Made by a program: the position numbers and the translations under genes. Positions 1-10,997 of a stretch of 64,000 nucleotides of DNA are shown here, one piece after another. Origin of the DNA: Costus lasius (Eukaryota; Streptophyta; Magnoliopsida; Zingiberales; Costaceae); contig CM050453.2 of assembly GCA_027563935.2 (NCBI GenBank), forward strand, positions 13,038,001 to 13,102,000, in the 5' to 3' direction. The notes beneath the pieces are model-generated. The model was not told the DNA's origin. It made no database searches and was given only the letters and a program-made list of their open reading frames with translations. The stretch's first letter is position 1, and each line of letters opens with the position of its first letter.

Positions 1-117
1 AAATTGGTAAGCAAGATACAAACCAGAGTTGATAATCTAAAATATATTTTGTTTCAATAGTTAATTGAGATGATTTTATGTGGTTTTTTATAGGGAGGTG
101 ACGTTCTTCAAACAGAT

Positions 118-2304
118 ATGAATGCGAATGTTGAACAAATTAAAACTACTTGTGGAACAAGTTCAATAAAGGAGCCTGAATCCGAAACCTCTGCAATCCC
201 CAATGTTGGTATGATTTTTAAATGTGAAGATGAAGCATATAACTTTTATAATGATTATGCAAGGAGGATAGGTTTGGGCGAAGGAAAGATGGAAGTTTAA
301 AGTTTCGTATGTTTACTTATAGTAAACAAGGATTGAGGCAAATACATAGTAAACATGTTACTAAGAAACCTCAAGCAATTACAAGAACAGACTGTAAAGC
401 ACTGTGTGGAATTTAAAATAGACAGTAATGGCATTTGGACATTATCGAGATCAGAACTTAATCATAATCATCCAATGACAAGTCCAAATAAAGTTCATAT
501 GCTTAGATCACAAAGAAAAATAAATCCATTACAACGTTCTCTGATTAAAGGAATGACAAATTCTGGAATTAAGCCTCAGGAAATATATAACTATTTGCAG
601 TCAAGAGTAGATAGTACTGAAGTTGGATTTATAAGGGTGGACAATAGTAATTATATTAACAAACGGAGAAGAAAGATATTAGATTGCAAAGAAGCACAAG
701 GTATTCTTAAGTATTTGAAGAAGAGACAAGTGGTTGATAAATCGTTTTTTTATGGTATACAAATTCATGAAACTGGAGAAATTACAATTTTTTTCTGGGC
801 AGATGGTAGAGCAATTATAGACTATGCATATTTTGGTGTTGTGATTTCAGTTGATACAACATTTCAAACGAATAAATATGATATGTCTTTTGCTCTTATT
901 GTTGGTTTCAATCATCACAAGCAAACAATACTTTTTGGAGCTGCTTTATTATATGATGAGTCAGTTTATTCATTTATTTGGTTGTTTGAAACATTTTTAA
1001 CTGCAATGTCAGGAAAACAACCTATAACAATATTTACGGATCAATCAGCTGCTATTACAAAAGTAATTAAAGAGGTTATGCCTAACACAGCACATCGACT
1101 TTGTTTGTGGCACATACTTTAAAATGCAGCTACAAATCTTTCTCAAGTGATCCATAATTTCCCTAAATTTGTTATAGATTTTCAGCATTGTATATATGAA
1201 TGTTGTACGGTTGAAAATTTTGAAAAGCTTTGGAATGAGTTGTTGGAGAACTACAACCTCAATGATAATGCATGGATAAAGAACTTCTATAAATTGCGTG
1301 AAAAATGGGCCGCATGTCATCGTATAAACTCATTTTGTGCTGGCATAACAACAACGCAAAGAAGTGAGAGCATCAATTGTCACTTTAAGAAGTTCTTCCA
1401 AAGAAAGTTATCTATGTTTGAGTTTTTAGACCAGTATGATAAAGCAGTTAAATATTTTCGTGAGAAAGAGGTAAGTAGTGATTTCAAGTGTAGAAATAGT
1501 TTTCTATAGTTTTCCAGTACAACCTTTTGGGGATATACGAATGTTAAAAGAAGTGGGTATAGTGTATACAACTGCTATATATGAAGAGTTTGCTGAACAA
1601 TATATGAAGCAGTTAACATTCAGTTGTGAAAGCATATTGAATGATATTCCAAATTTCACATATAGAGTATATTCTGATGATGGTGGTAGAGAGGAATTAG
1701 TCAGCTATAACTCTACAAGTATGAATGTTAGTTGCTCATGTAAAATGTGGGAATCAAATGGAATTTTGTGTATGCACTCTATAAGAGTACTTCAACAAAA
1801 TAATATTCGCTCATTACAAGAACAATTTGTGCTAAAAAGGTGGACAAAATATGTAAAAGATAGTGTTGTAGTAAATAACAATATGGTTATTGTTAACGCA
1901 AGTGGTAGAGAATGTTTAACATCCTTATATAGTCTGAATGCCAGAAAGCATATTGCATTTCTACAAGGGGTGTCCATTCAAGAAAAGCACTTTAATATTT
2001 AGACAAAGTACTCGATGACGCTATTCCACATGTAGAGGAAATTTTATGCAACGAAAAAGAGGCTGAAATACCAAATAAGAATAGTGATAATAGTGATGTT
2101 AGAATGGAAGCCAATGTTACTGTGAAACCTCCAATTGCAAAGAAGGGTCGAAAAGAAAAGCGAAAGAAAAGTATATTAGAGAAACGACCGAAGAAAAAGA
2201 ATACAAGAAAGTCAACCAAGGTCTCTGCCAATCTGCCCTCGGCCTCGATGAGTACACCTTCACAAGTATGTAGAATTGCACATATCACCTTAATGAATCT
2301 TTAA
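118..2304 (+). pseudogene. FAR1-related / Mutator-like (MULE) transposase pseudogene
   Basis: FAR1/FHY3-type proteins derive from MULE transposases and bind DNA in the nucleus. Visible in order: a FAR1 DNA-binding start (about 205-410), a MULE transposase core (about 820-1120) with the first Asp in a VDTTF motif, the second in FTDQ, then CLWHI; a TTQRSES stretch near 1350 that could supply the catalytic Glu; a SWIM zinc finger (CSC ... CMH, 1730-1775); and a Lys/Arg-rich tail (2104-2220). The frame is broken: it moves from frame 1 to frame 3 near 280 and back near 400, has an in-frame TAA at 1120-1122, shifts at 1498-1517 and again near 2000. The 1498 shift is caused by a 10-bp near-tandem duplication. 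A splice acceptor-like TTTATAG lies just before the start (about 92). It could be a decayed domesticated FAR1 gene or part of an autonomous MULE; no terminal inverted repeats were found. Confidence 0.85.
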
Positions 2305-2453
2305 GTATGAATGTTTACTAATTTGTAATTCTTAACAGGACTACGAAGACATTACTTGCAATAATCCATTTGTAATGAAGTACTCGGATGCAGTAATAGC
2401 CCCTATCGCTAGACAACCCAGTTTACATAAAGATGTGAGTGATTTGTAATGAA

Positions 2454-2625
2454 TGTATCATGTGATTTTGTATTGTAATTGCCGGTTTTGTTGATATTCA
2501 ATGAATGAAAAACCTGTGTATGGTTTTGGGAAGAAAGGAAAGCAGCTGCATGTGTATGGAGTGACATGTATCATGTGATTTTGTATTGTAATTGCCAATT
2601 TTGTTGATATCAACGAATGAAAAAT
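2454..2625. repeat. 113-bp tandem duplication (two copies)
   Basis: A segment beginning TGTATCATGTGATTTTG recurs at 2454 and 2567, a period of 113 bp, with a few substitutions and indels. It lies 3' of the FAR1-like pseudogene in noncoding DNA. Confidence 0.75.
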
Positions 2626-2632
2626 CGTGTTT

Positions 2633-2940
2633 CTCTCTGTGAACAAATAAATAATTCTTCCTAAATAGCACGGCCGTGTTGTATCACACTGTACCACCGT
2701 GTAAGTCTCTGCGACAATTTAGGATTGGTTTTAAATGCCACTGCCGTGTATAGTAATACTATCCAACCGTCTACCTCTCTATGAACAATTGAAGAATTCT
2801 TCGTGAAGCACACGACCGTGTTGATTAACACTATCCTACCGTGTGCCTCTCTGTGAACAGTAGAAGATTGGTTTTATAGACCATGGCCATGTCCTATAAT
2901 ACTATGTGAATTGAATGAAGTTGTATAAATCTTTCCAACA
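2633..2940. repeat. Degenerate minisatellite, period about 70 bp
   Basis: About four diverged units begin near 2600, 2668, 2737 and 2808, with a partial one near 2879. Each carries a short self-complementary core of the type CACGGCCGTG or CACGACCGTG followed by a CCTCTCTGTGAACA-like stretch. No coding frame is visible. Confidence 0.6.
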
Positions 2941-3472
2941 AGGGGTGAAATAGAATTACAAAATGACATAACAATGTTCCAGTTATCATTAACGAATCAT
3001 ATCAATTTCTGCTTGCAAGAACATTACAAATTCATAGTGTTACACGGTGAAGTTCAAATGGCATATACAAACGATGTAATAAGGAATTCCATAATATACA
3101 ATAGCCACAAGCTAGTGTTACACGATGAAGTTTGAAGTTTATACAAACATTACACTGCTAAATCAACAATCTAATACATTCAATATAGAGCTCCCAGCCA
3201 TAAGTTATATCATAACAGACCAATGAGATAAATCACTTTAATAACACTCCCCTAGTGTCAGGCCCCGGTCGGATCAATCCCGGATCGACATTTATCCGTT
3301 GCCTTAGGGTTGTCCGGCGAAACACCGAAGCGCAGACTTCCTAGGGTTTTCGGCTAATTTTTCTTTCCAAATCCCGCTTAGTAAGCAAACTATTCATTAA
3401 CTTGGTGAGCCGATTTGCAACATGGCCCAATATATTAAAATGCTTAAGCCCAAGTTAACAATAGGAAGCCCA
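2941..3472. other. Noncoding spacer
   Basis: No gene is seen. A short direct repeat (GTGTTACACGRTGAAGTT) occurs near 3038 and 3116. From 3258 the sequence becomes GC-richer (AGGCCCCGGTCGGATC), possibly the edge of an unidentified repeat. Confidence 0.4.
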
Positions 3473-4062
3473 CTAAGCCTTATATGTCATATAATGGTCT
3501 CTCCCACTTCCAATGTGGGAATAAATTTGAGTCTGGGTCACCATCTGGCCCACTGGATTAGGTCTGCTGGACTCTGAACTGAACCGGGTGAACCCGGGCC
3601 TAACACCTAGCCTAGCAAACTCTAAAACTATCAGAGCTCTGAATCTTGAGCTATCTTCTTGGTTGAAGTTAAATGGCCTATTACTTGAAATACAATCAAT
3701 ATATTTCATTACATAAATGGCACAATCGACGCTAGCAAATTGTTGAGGACACTTGTCATCAAATGTGACTTTCCATTTTCCCATATGGACATCACTGTTT
3801 AATCTCATGTGAGTCTTCAACAGAGTTACCTGCAAATAACCAAAAATCAAAGTGAGAATATAAAAATAGTCATAAGGATGTTTAAATAATACAATATTAA
3901 ACTGGATACAAGTTTATTGACTACTTCTCTATCTGAATGAGAAGATGACAAAGAACTATAAATAACCATCTTGTGATTTATGAGATTTGCATAAAACAAA
4001 AACCAGTGACTTCGATTGCAAATTGGGGAAAGAATAACCAAGTTGGGATAAAATTCTACCAA
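3473..4062 (-). pseudogene. Ulp1-like (C48) cysteine protease domain remnant
   Basis: Ulp1 proteases cleave SUMO or related conjugates; plant MULE and CACTA transposons often carry copies. On the minus strand the first exon (4062 to about 3905) has the histidine motif SHWFLFYANL, followed by VIYSSL, where the family normally has Asp at the Y-x position; here it is Ser. A minus-strand acceptor TTATTTGCAG at about 3833-3842 starts the second exon, with CPQQF and DCAIYVMKYI, giving the oxyanion Gln and nucleophilic Cys. The N-terminal part and a start are absent and the catalytic Asp appears lost, so I call it a nonfunctional fragment. It points toward the FAR1-like pseudogene 1.2 kb away, so both may be remains of one MULE; that link is inference. 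Confidence 0.7.
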
Positions 4063-4189
4063 CTTGTATAAAGGGCTAAAATGTAAGAAAACAATGACAA
4101 AAAAGCATAAAAATTAGTTGGAATAGTTATGAACCTACCATATATTGTCTCGTATAAGATATACTTGAAGCGTTTAAGTGGATATAGTT

Positions 4190-4530
4190 TTCGATGCGAG
4201 GGAGATGAAGTGGTGGCGTCGACGAAGCAAATCTTCGACAGCGAACCGAGGGAGATGAAATGAGGCGAATACCTGGGCGAGCTTTTGTCGATGGCTTCCG
4301 GAGAACCTCTACTGTGAACCGAGGGAGATGAGGTTGTCGACAAAGCGAAACTGAGGGAAGGAGATGCGGCGGTGGCGTCGACGAAACGAGGGAGATGATC
4401 AACACGCTGGGCAAGAGAACGGGACCAACTTCGGAAGCACCTCACCTCACGTCCGCTAGTTTTCGTTGAGCAGAGAACTCGAGAAGGGGAGCGAGTGTCG
4501 TAACTAGGGTTAGATAACCATCGCTCCGTT
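4190..4530. repeat. Imperfect short repeats upstream of the Ulp1 remnant
   Basis: The motif CGAGGGAGATGA recurs about five times (near 4196, 4249, 4320, 4386) together with GGTGGCGTCGACGAA. It lies 5' of the Ulp1-like remnant in that gene's orientation, so it may be a decayed leader or N-terminal region. Open frames here look incidental. Confidence 0.45.
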
Positions 4531-4594
4531 CCCTTCCCATAACATTTAGCATAGATTCGAATACTCATTTAGCTAAACAGGTTGGATTCGGATT

Positions 4595-4948
4595 TAGAGG
4601 TATGAGTACCCGCTGATACCCAATACCTGATTTTAAATAAATATAAATATATTTTTTATATTATTAGAATATAAATAATAATAAAATAACTATTATATAA
4701 ATATTTATTAATATTAAAAAAATAATAATAATAATAATAAATAGATATTATATAAATATTTTTATTTTAATTTTAATTTTTAAACTATATTTTATTAAAA
4801 TAATATAATAAATAATTTATTTTTTATTTAATCGGGTACCCGCGGGTACCCGTTTAAATACCCAACCCCGGGTTTGAGTCGGGTTCGGGTATTGGGTCGG
4901 GTTCGGGTTTAGGGTAAAATCGTGGGTACCCGACCCGTTGCCACCCCT
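4595..4948. mobile_element. Non-autonomous hAT-like element
   Basis: The left end TAGAGGTATGAGTACCC and right end GGGTACCCGACCCGTTGCCACCCC are imperfect inverted ends of the GGGGTGGCAA type used by plant hAT elements. The interior repeats the GGGTACCCG and GGGTCGGGTT words around an AT-rich centre. No clear 8-bp target duplication was found. Confidence 0.55.
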
Positions 4949-4960
4949 TGGGGAAGAGGC

Positions 4961-5002
4961 TTTACACGCATCTAATTTTGGATGCTTTTAGATGCGTGTA
5001 AA
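4961..5002. repeat. Perfect 15-bp-arm hairpin
   Basis: TTTACACGCATCTAA (4961-4975) is exactly complementary to 4988-5002 with a 12-base loop. It may be the core of a tiny foldback MITE. Confidence 0.8.
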
Positions 5003-5751
5003 GCATCTGGCGGGGAGGCAGCCGAGAAATTAGGTGTTGCGCGCGTAAGATTATTGAAACCAACGGTCTTATCTTGACCCGACTTTACAAAAGGGTTATT
5101 TCTCAATCATGATCCAATCATTTTCTCTACAATTTATTATATTATTATTATATAAATAAAATTTAATTGAATTTATATTTTTTATATTTTTTAATTTATA
5201 AATATAAATTAAAATGTATATTTGCATTCTATTATAGTTGATTTTACCCTTGAATGCCTCGTCTACCGTAAGAGCCTAACTCGAGGGGATTAGTAGAGTT
5301 GCATGATTTAGAGTTTTGAATCCTAACAAAATTATAACTATGCAAATCATCCGTCGCAAAATTTGAACTCTCAACTTGGCCTTCGTAAGCTAAGTTCTTT
5401 TAACAATTGAGCTGCAATAAAGTATATATTACACAAACTTAAAATTGTTTAAAGTCATATTATATATTAGATAATGAAATAATCTATGATAACTAGATCC
5501 ATAATTAAATGTATGGCCTAATTCCAACACAAATCTAAATTGATTCAGATCTAAGTTAAAATTGAAAACCATATATCAATTGAGTGTGCACAACTTTAAT
5601 TCATAATACACGAATTTAAATTCCAAACTTAATAGTGATTAGGCCAACATCTAGACAAGGTCAAAATTATGATGTAATTTTGACTAAGTCAAAATTGAGT
5701 CAAATACATTATAAGTTAAAATGCTCTTTCATCAGTCTCCATGAGGGGAAA
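5003..5751. other. AT-rich spacer before the copia target site
   Basis: No protein gene is seen. It holds the tRNA-like remnant at 5339-5418 and, at its right edge, the 67-bp sequence later duplicated on the far side of the copia element. Confidence 0.5.
5339..5418 (-). repeat. tRNA-derived SINE-like remnant
   Basis: On the minus strand CAGCTCAATTGTT resembles a pol III A box and GAGTTCAAATTTT, about 45 bases on, resembles a decayed B box. The cloverleaf is incomplete, so this is not a functional tRNA gene. A SINE or tRNA pseudogene is the likeliest origin. Confidence 0.4.
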
Positions 5752-5818
5752 GGTTACATTTGCCTAGGTCCGGTTGCTCCATCGGACATCGGAGAGGTGT
5801 TGATCGGAATTCAAGTTT
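5752..5818 (+). repeat. 67-bp flanking duplication, left copy
   Basis: This sequence, starting GGTTACATTTGCC and ending CAAGTTT, recurs with few changes at 13378-13444 and 17006-17072. It abuts a truncated copia LTR here and the opposite LTR truncation there, so it behaves as a long target-site duplication of the copia insertion. Confidence 0.85.
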
Positions 5819-5928
5819 GCCCACTTAGCGGAACTAAGGCATAAGCCTTAATAACCCAACAAAACAGCACACTGAACTAAGTGACCTTTCATATACCAAA
5901 AGAAAAAAAACTCTTTACTAATTTAACA
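5819..5928 (-). repeat. Partial copia 3' LTR
   Basis: It ends (plus strand) ...TTTAACA at 5928, next to the polypurine tract, and shares GCCNACTTAGCGGAACTAAG through CTGAACTA with the 5' LTR copies at 13318-13377 and 16946-17005. The portion that should precede GCC is missing and the 67-bp repeat takes its place. Confidence 0.75.
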
Positions 5929-7372
5929 CTCCCCCTTAGAGAGATTTTTTGAGATAATTCCAAGTTTTGTACGAAGAGATTCAAATAAACTTTTTGAGAG
6001 TGCCTTTGTCAGAATATCAGCAGTATTATCAGAGCTTCGAACTTCAACTAGATCAATGATGCCTTCAAGAACCTGTCAACACTCTCATCAGCTTTCCTCT
6101 TAACCTTGTATACCCATTTACATGAAATTGGCTGCAGATTGTTTGGTTTTGGAACAAGATCCCAAGTTTCATTTTTTTTCCAGAGCTCTCATCTCTTCAT
6201 CCATAGCTTGCTGTCATCTCTCTATTTCCTTAGCTTCTATGTAGTCTGATGGCTCCTCATCATCTATTGGGCTTGCAGAAAAGCAGTGATAAGCACTAAC
6301 AAAATTTTCATCTCTGAACCGAGCAGGTTTTGTAATATTTTGTTGTGGTCGCTGATTTATCAAAGTATTTTGTTCACTTGTTTCTTGAGAGAATGATCTC
6401 CCCCTGTCACTTTGCTCTCCTGGAGAAGAAGAATTAATTGATGTTGGAGAGTTCTCAGGTTGTGGCAAACTTGTAGTTTGAATCTCAGTAACATCACATC
6501 CACTTTTTTGTATTTCAACTTCATTAGGAGCATAAAAGGATAAGACTTCATCAAAAATAACATCTCTTGAGACAACAAAGGAATGCGTAGAAGGATCCAT
6601 GCATTTCCAGCCCTTTTTTTTTCATCATATCCAAGAAAAATACACTTCCATGCATTTGCATCTAACTTAGGCCGCGTTTGGAATTACGGGGCGCGCGGGG
6701 CAGGCCGCACCCACGCGCCCCACGCTCTCACATTGCGGGGCGCACGGGGTGAATGAAAATTAAATTTGTGGCAAAGGAAGCGCTCCGTCATCTCTTTGAC
6801 CCGCAGCTCGCTTGACCTGTGGGTTGCCAAACGCAGCCTTACTTCTTTGAGAATCTGGTACATGAACATAACAAATGGAACCAAATATTTTCAGGTGTTT
6901 GACATTTGGTTTCTGCCCAAACAGTAGCTCATATGGGGCCTGCATATTAGTTGGACTAAGAGGAACTCGATTTATCACATAAGCTACACATTTCATACCT
7001 TCTGCCCATAGATTTTTAGGTAAATGTTTTGCATGCAACCAGCTCTTACAAGTCTCCACAAGATGTCTGATTTTTCTTTCAGCAATTCCATTTTGCTATG
7101 GAGTCTCTGCGCAAGAGAATTTTTCTTCTAATGTCATGCTTCCGACAAAAAGAAAGAAATACTTCTCAAGTGAACTCTCCCCCATTATCTGTCCAGAGTC
7201 GTCTAATCTTAAAACCAAATTCTCCTTCAACAGTTTCTTTATACTCTAAAAATTTGTCATATACTTGAGATTTTTGTTTTACAAAATAAACCCATGTAAA
7301 ACGTGTGTAATCATCAACAAAAATCAGCATATATTGCATTCCAGAAAAAGAAGGAGTTCTAGTTGGTCCCAT
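5929..7372 (-). pseudogene. copia pol, integrase to pol C-terminus (broken)
   Basis: Translated from the right: the integrase core with DDYTRFTW and TDNGGEFT, a decayed third-acid region with a QNGIAERK-like stretch near 7090, then HLPKNLWAEG and GQKPNVKHLKIFG, the GYDEKKKGW region, a linker, and the first RT residues (AMDEEMRALEKK). After a large deletion the frame ends with the typical copia C-terminus (SDNTADILTKALSK ... SKGEC stop, about 6065-5935). Stops and frameshifts occur, for example after TDNGGEFT. A MITE splits DSQRSK from LDANAWKC; removing it with one TTA restores the frame exactly. Confidence 0.85.
6670..6838. mobile_element. PIF/Harbinger-type MITE, 169 bp
   Basis: The terminal inverted repeats GGCCGCGTTTGG and CCAAACGCAGCC are flanked by the 3-bp duplication TTA (6667-6669 and 6839-6841), the PIF/Harbinger signature. 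Removal restores the copia frame. Confidence 0.88.
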
Positions 7373-7714
7373 TAGGGCCCCGTTTGGATGTAGCTGCCTG
7401 CCTGCGTTTGCGTTTGCGGGCAACCAAAATCCGAAAGCCTTCCCGTTTGGCGCACAACTTCTCAGAACTGAGAAGCTGCACTGTTTCGAAGAAGCCGCTC
7501 GCCCCTCGCTTTTGCGGACTGAGAAGCCGCTTCCTTTGTCTTCAGCACACATGCTCGAACGCTCAAACGTCACCTGCGTTCGAGCCACCTGCACAGCGTC
7601 GCCGGAGGAAAGGAAAGGACACCGTACCTCATCCCAGCCTCCCGTCGCCGGCGCACCGTCCAACGACTAACACCCCTGTTCCTCCGATTCTTCTGCTGCC
7701 AAGGTCGCCGTCTC

Positions 7715-10202
7715 TGTCACGCCCCGGCGGGAAGCCGGCTATTTCTAGCTCAGGGTTCCCTAGAGAGTAACAATATTGATAGGAACCAGAGAACTACAAT
7801 AATCCAATATTATTTATTAAATAATTAATTCAATCTTAACATCAACAGTTTTATAACACAATATATGAATACAACTATCCAAATTATCAACTGAATAAAA
7901 ATACAAAAGACAACTATCTCAACTCGGGCTGGTATCTGCTATCTATTCTAGCCCTCCTAGAAGTTAACTCTGTACCTGTAAGAGAAACAAGGGAGTTAGC
8001 AGAATTGCTAAGTAGGAATCAACAAACATGGTGAGAGAATCAAATAACAGGATAATACAATGACTGAGACAATGATATACAAATAATATAAGAATATCGT
8101 GCAAATCATCAAGCTGACCAACAGATCTCACTTAGGAGCCGCACTCATTTTCAGAGTGTTTCCACTGTTGCTCATGCAATGGAACGACTGTCCTAAACAG
8201 CCCGGAGTGTTGCGTCCAACACTGACATCCGTAGTATTGTCCTCAAGACAACTGGCGGTGCCGTACCAGCATCTCAGATAGTCCGATACACGTTGGAACT
8301 ATAACTCAGATAAACAAGCCACTGGAGAATAAATCATCCAGGTCAGAGGTCAATATATATCACGACTTTATCATCACAGATTTACAACGGTTCCACATAC
8401 TCATGTGTCAATATCACAGATACACAATTGTTCAACCATGCTCATAAGCCAATATATCAGATATCTCAAAATAGGTTTGTTAATCATTCATACAGAAACA
8501 GAATATGACCAAAAAATAAGATAATTGAGGTCAACTGAAATTCAGAAATAAAACAAGCAGATGAATCAAACAGATATCAATGTCAATCAATTCTAATATA
8601 TGCATCATACATCAAATCATAGGAATAAGCGACAAATCCTATAAGTTCTTGACACTGTAACAAAGGAGTAGGGTAAAATTTCTACCTCAAATGCTGTTAT
8701 TTTGAATCCTTTTGAAAAGTCAACAGGTTGTTTATCAAACGGTATAAGCCGAATAATGGATCAACCACTCTGTAACATGAACTCTATCAATAATCATTCT
8801 AACTTGAAAACCAAGACTACCAACATGTAGAACATAACCCTAAACCTATAGAACCAATCTTAGATCAAGTGAACCGGACCTAAAACCCATTGAACCGAAC
8901 AGAATTGCACTGAACCGGTCAAATTCACCCTGAACCAAGTTAAACCGACACTTAGAACTTAAATTAAATAAAATATACAACTCATCTAAAGACACAGATT
9001 ACCATTAGATAGATAATTTCATACGCTTTCCAACGGCTACCTGAACCGGCCGGGATTCGACCGAATTGGGGTCGAACTGGTTAGAATTCAAGAATTGAAT
9101 TGAAATTGAAATTGAACCGTTCACCACTGTTGAACCGGTTCAACTCGATTTCATCATAGCCGACGGTTTATTTCCAAATAAACTGCCAAACCCTAAAATG
9201 GAACCTGGTTCAGCCATTCGAACCGCGCCGCCCGATCGCTACCGTGCAAGGCCGCCGGACTCGCGTCCGCAGCTTACACCGGTGAGCTCCCGAGGGCGCG
9301 TCGAACGTCCGTTCGCCGCCAAACTTCGCCAGTCCGTTCCTGACGACGAAGAGAGGCTCCTCGACCAGCTGCGGTGAGCTTTTGACGCACGGTCGAAGCA
9401 CTCGAAGTAGCAGAAGGTATCGACGGTGGCGCCGCCGCCGTCGACACACGAAACTCATCAAAACCAGAATAGAACTCCGCCAAAAACTTTCAAAAAACAA
9501 GCTTACCTTGCTATGAAGCTGTATTGTAGCCCAGAACAGAGAGATCGTGTCGGATGAAGGCACTGGAAGGCTGGAACATGAGGCGGCGCTGTTCGAACTC
9601 CGGCGACTGGATTGAGCGCTATTTCTCCCTCCTGGCGGCGCGTCCAAGTTCGAAGAGAGGCTAGGGTTCAATGTCTCGACCATACGGACAGAAGCCCTCT
9701 AATATAGAGGCAAAACGCGTCCGTGAACGGCGAGAACGCGGCGGCGACTCGATCGCCGCAAGAGTCGGGGAAGACGACGAGTTGACTCGGTTCCATATTC
9801 AAATTTAAACTTGAATCAAATAAATCAAATCCGTTTTATAATCAAAACATAACTCGGCCCAATGGTTGGGTTGAGTCGAGATTTCCACGATGTCGTGGGT
9901 TCGATCCCCAGCGAACGTGATTTTCGTTTTAAACAAATTTCGAAGTAAACCCGAGATAACAAAAAGAAGCGCGTTATAATAATCAAAACACAAAATTAGC
10001 CCATCGGTTAGGGCTCAAGCAAAACATGCATGCGTCGTGGGTTTGAGCCCTGCCGACATGATTTAAATTTTTATTATAAAATTTATTATTTTAACCTTTT
10101 AAAAATTCTAGAAAAATCCTAAAATTCTAAAAAATCTTTTCTGATTTTCTAACATTTAAAATTCAAATTACTAATAGAAAAATAAATTTTTAGATTATAA
10201 CA
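7715..10202 (-). mobile_element. Solo LTR of a Ty3/gypsy-like element, 2488 bp
   Basis: It starts TGTCACGCCCC and ends TTATAACA, with the 5-bp duplication GTCTC at 7710-7714 and 10203-10207. In reverse orientation the end GGGGCGTGACA matches the 3' end of the gypsy LTR at 30662-30672, and a GGAGTTAGC...GCTAAGTAGGA block near 7990 is shared with that family near 35368. No internal retroelement domain is present, so an LTR-LTR exchange probably removed the body. ORFs at 9210-9683 and nearby are GC-rich LTR sequence. Confidence 0.82.
9836..10075 (+). repeat. Two tandem tRNA-like modules inside the solo LTR
   Basis: Two diverged copies about 142 bp apart (9836-9930 and 9975-10075) each hold an A-box-like GGCCCAATGGTT or TAGCCCATCGGTTAG and, about 45 bases on, a B box (GGTTCGATCCC exact in the first, GGTTTGAGCCC in the second). 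A full cloverleaf does not fold by eye. Confidence 0.5.
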
Positions 10203-10929
10203 GTCTCGTTTTTTTCCAGCGCTCCGCCATTGTAGCCACGTCCGAGCCGCCATTGACCGTCATCGCCAGCTTCATCGTCAACTCCGGTCGTCGCCGCCTC
10301 CGGCCATCGCCGCCTCCGGCCATCGCCGCCTAGCAGATCAGCTTCGTCTGCCGCACCGCCCATCTCCTTCGCCTAGCAGATCTGGAGCATCGTCTAACGC
10401 CGCCCATCCGGGATCTGGAGCACCGTCCGACGACGCCGCCTGTTCCTCCGATTCTTCCGCTGCCAAGGTTGCCGTCTCGATGATGCCGCCCGAGTGTTTC
10501 GCCAGCGACGCCCAAAAATCCCAATCTCGGATTGGGATTTTTTTATTTTATTTATTTTATATCTTTTTACCAGGTATGTGTATATAGTAAAGTTAATAAA
10601 AATTAAATATAATATTAGATATATTAATTAATATGATTTTTTAAATTTAAAATAATAGAGATTATTAGCATGATACACAAATGGAGACTATTTTTTTTCA
10701 ATTTAATTTTTTTATATATGGATATTAAAATTATTTATTTGTTGTGTAAAGTAATTTTAAATTTTAAGAATAAATTAAAAAATTTTCTTAATAGAATTGA
10801 ACAGCACAGCACAGCAGCTCACAAATTGCTTATTAGACCAGCTAATATATCCAAACAGCCTCAGCTTTTCAGACCAGCTCTACTCAGACCAGCCACCAGC
10901 CAGAAGCTCTAGCCACTCTAAACTGGGCC

Positions 10930-10997
10930 TAGATCACTATGAATAAGCTCTAGTGGAGCTTTGCACCTAGAGAATGATCTATCAAAAGGAAGACAAT
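10930..10997 (-). pseudogene. 68-bp copia fragment between insertions A and B
   Basis: The minus strand encodes CLPFDRSFSRCKAPLELIHS followed by DL, the GAG-pre-integrase to integrase linker of Ty1/copia. It fits exactly between KAH on the right of insertion B and MGPTRTPS on the left of insertion A, proving these are two separate insertions in one copia copy. Confidence 0.9.

Larger units (their letters stand above)
7376..10929. mobile_element. DNA transposon insertion A (contains a solo LTR)
   Basis: Ends GGCCCCGTTTGG (7376) and CTAAACTGGGCC (10929) form imperfect inverted repeats, flanked by TAG at 7373-7375 and 10930-10932. Deleting the insert and one TAG joins the copia peptide HSDL to MGPTRTPS. 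Without the solo LTR at 7715-10202 the element is about 1.06 kb. No transposase is seen. Its ends share TGAGAAGCTGC-type words with insertion B, so both belong to one PIF/Harbinger-like non-autonomous family. Confidence 0.8.

Noticed and set aside
9836..10075. Two functional tRNA genes
   Set aside because: A/B boxes are present but acceptor and anticodon stems do not pair by eye; kept as tRNA-like modules.
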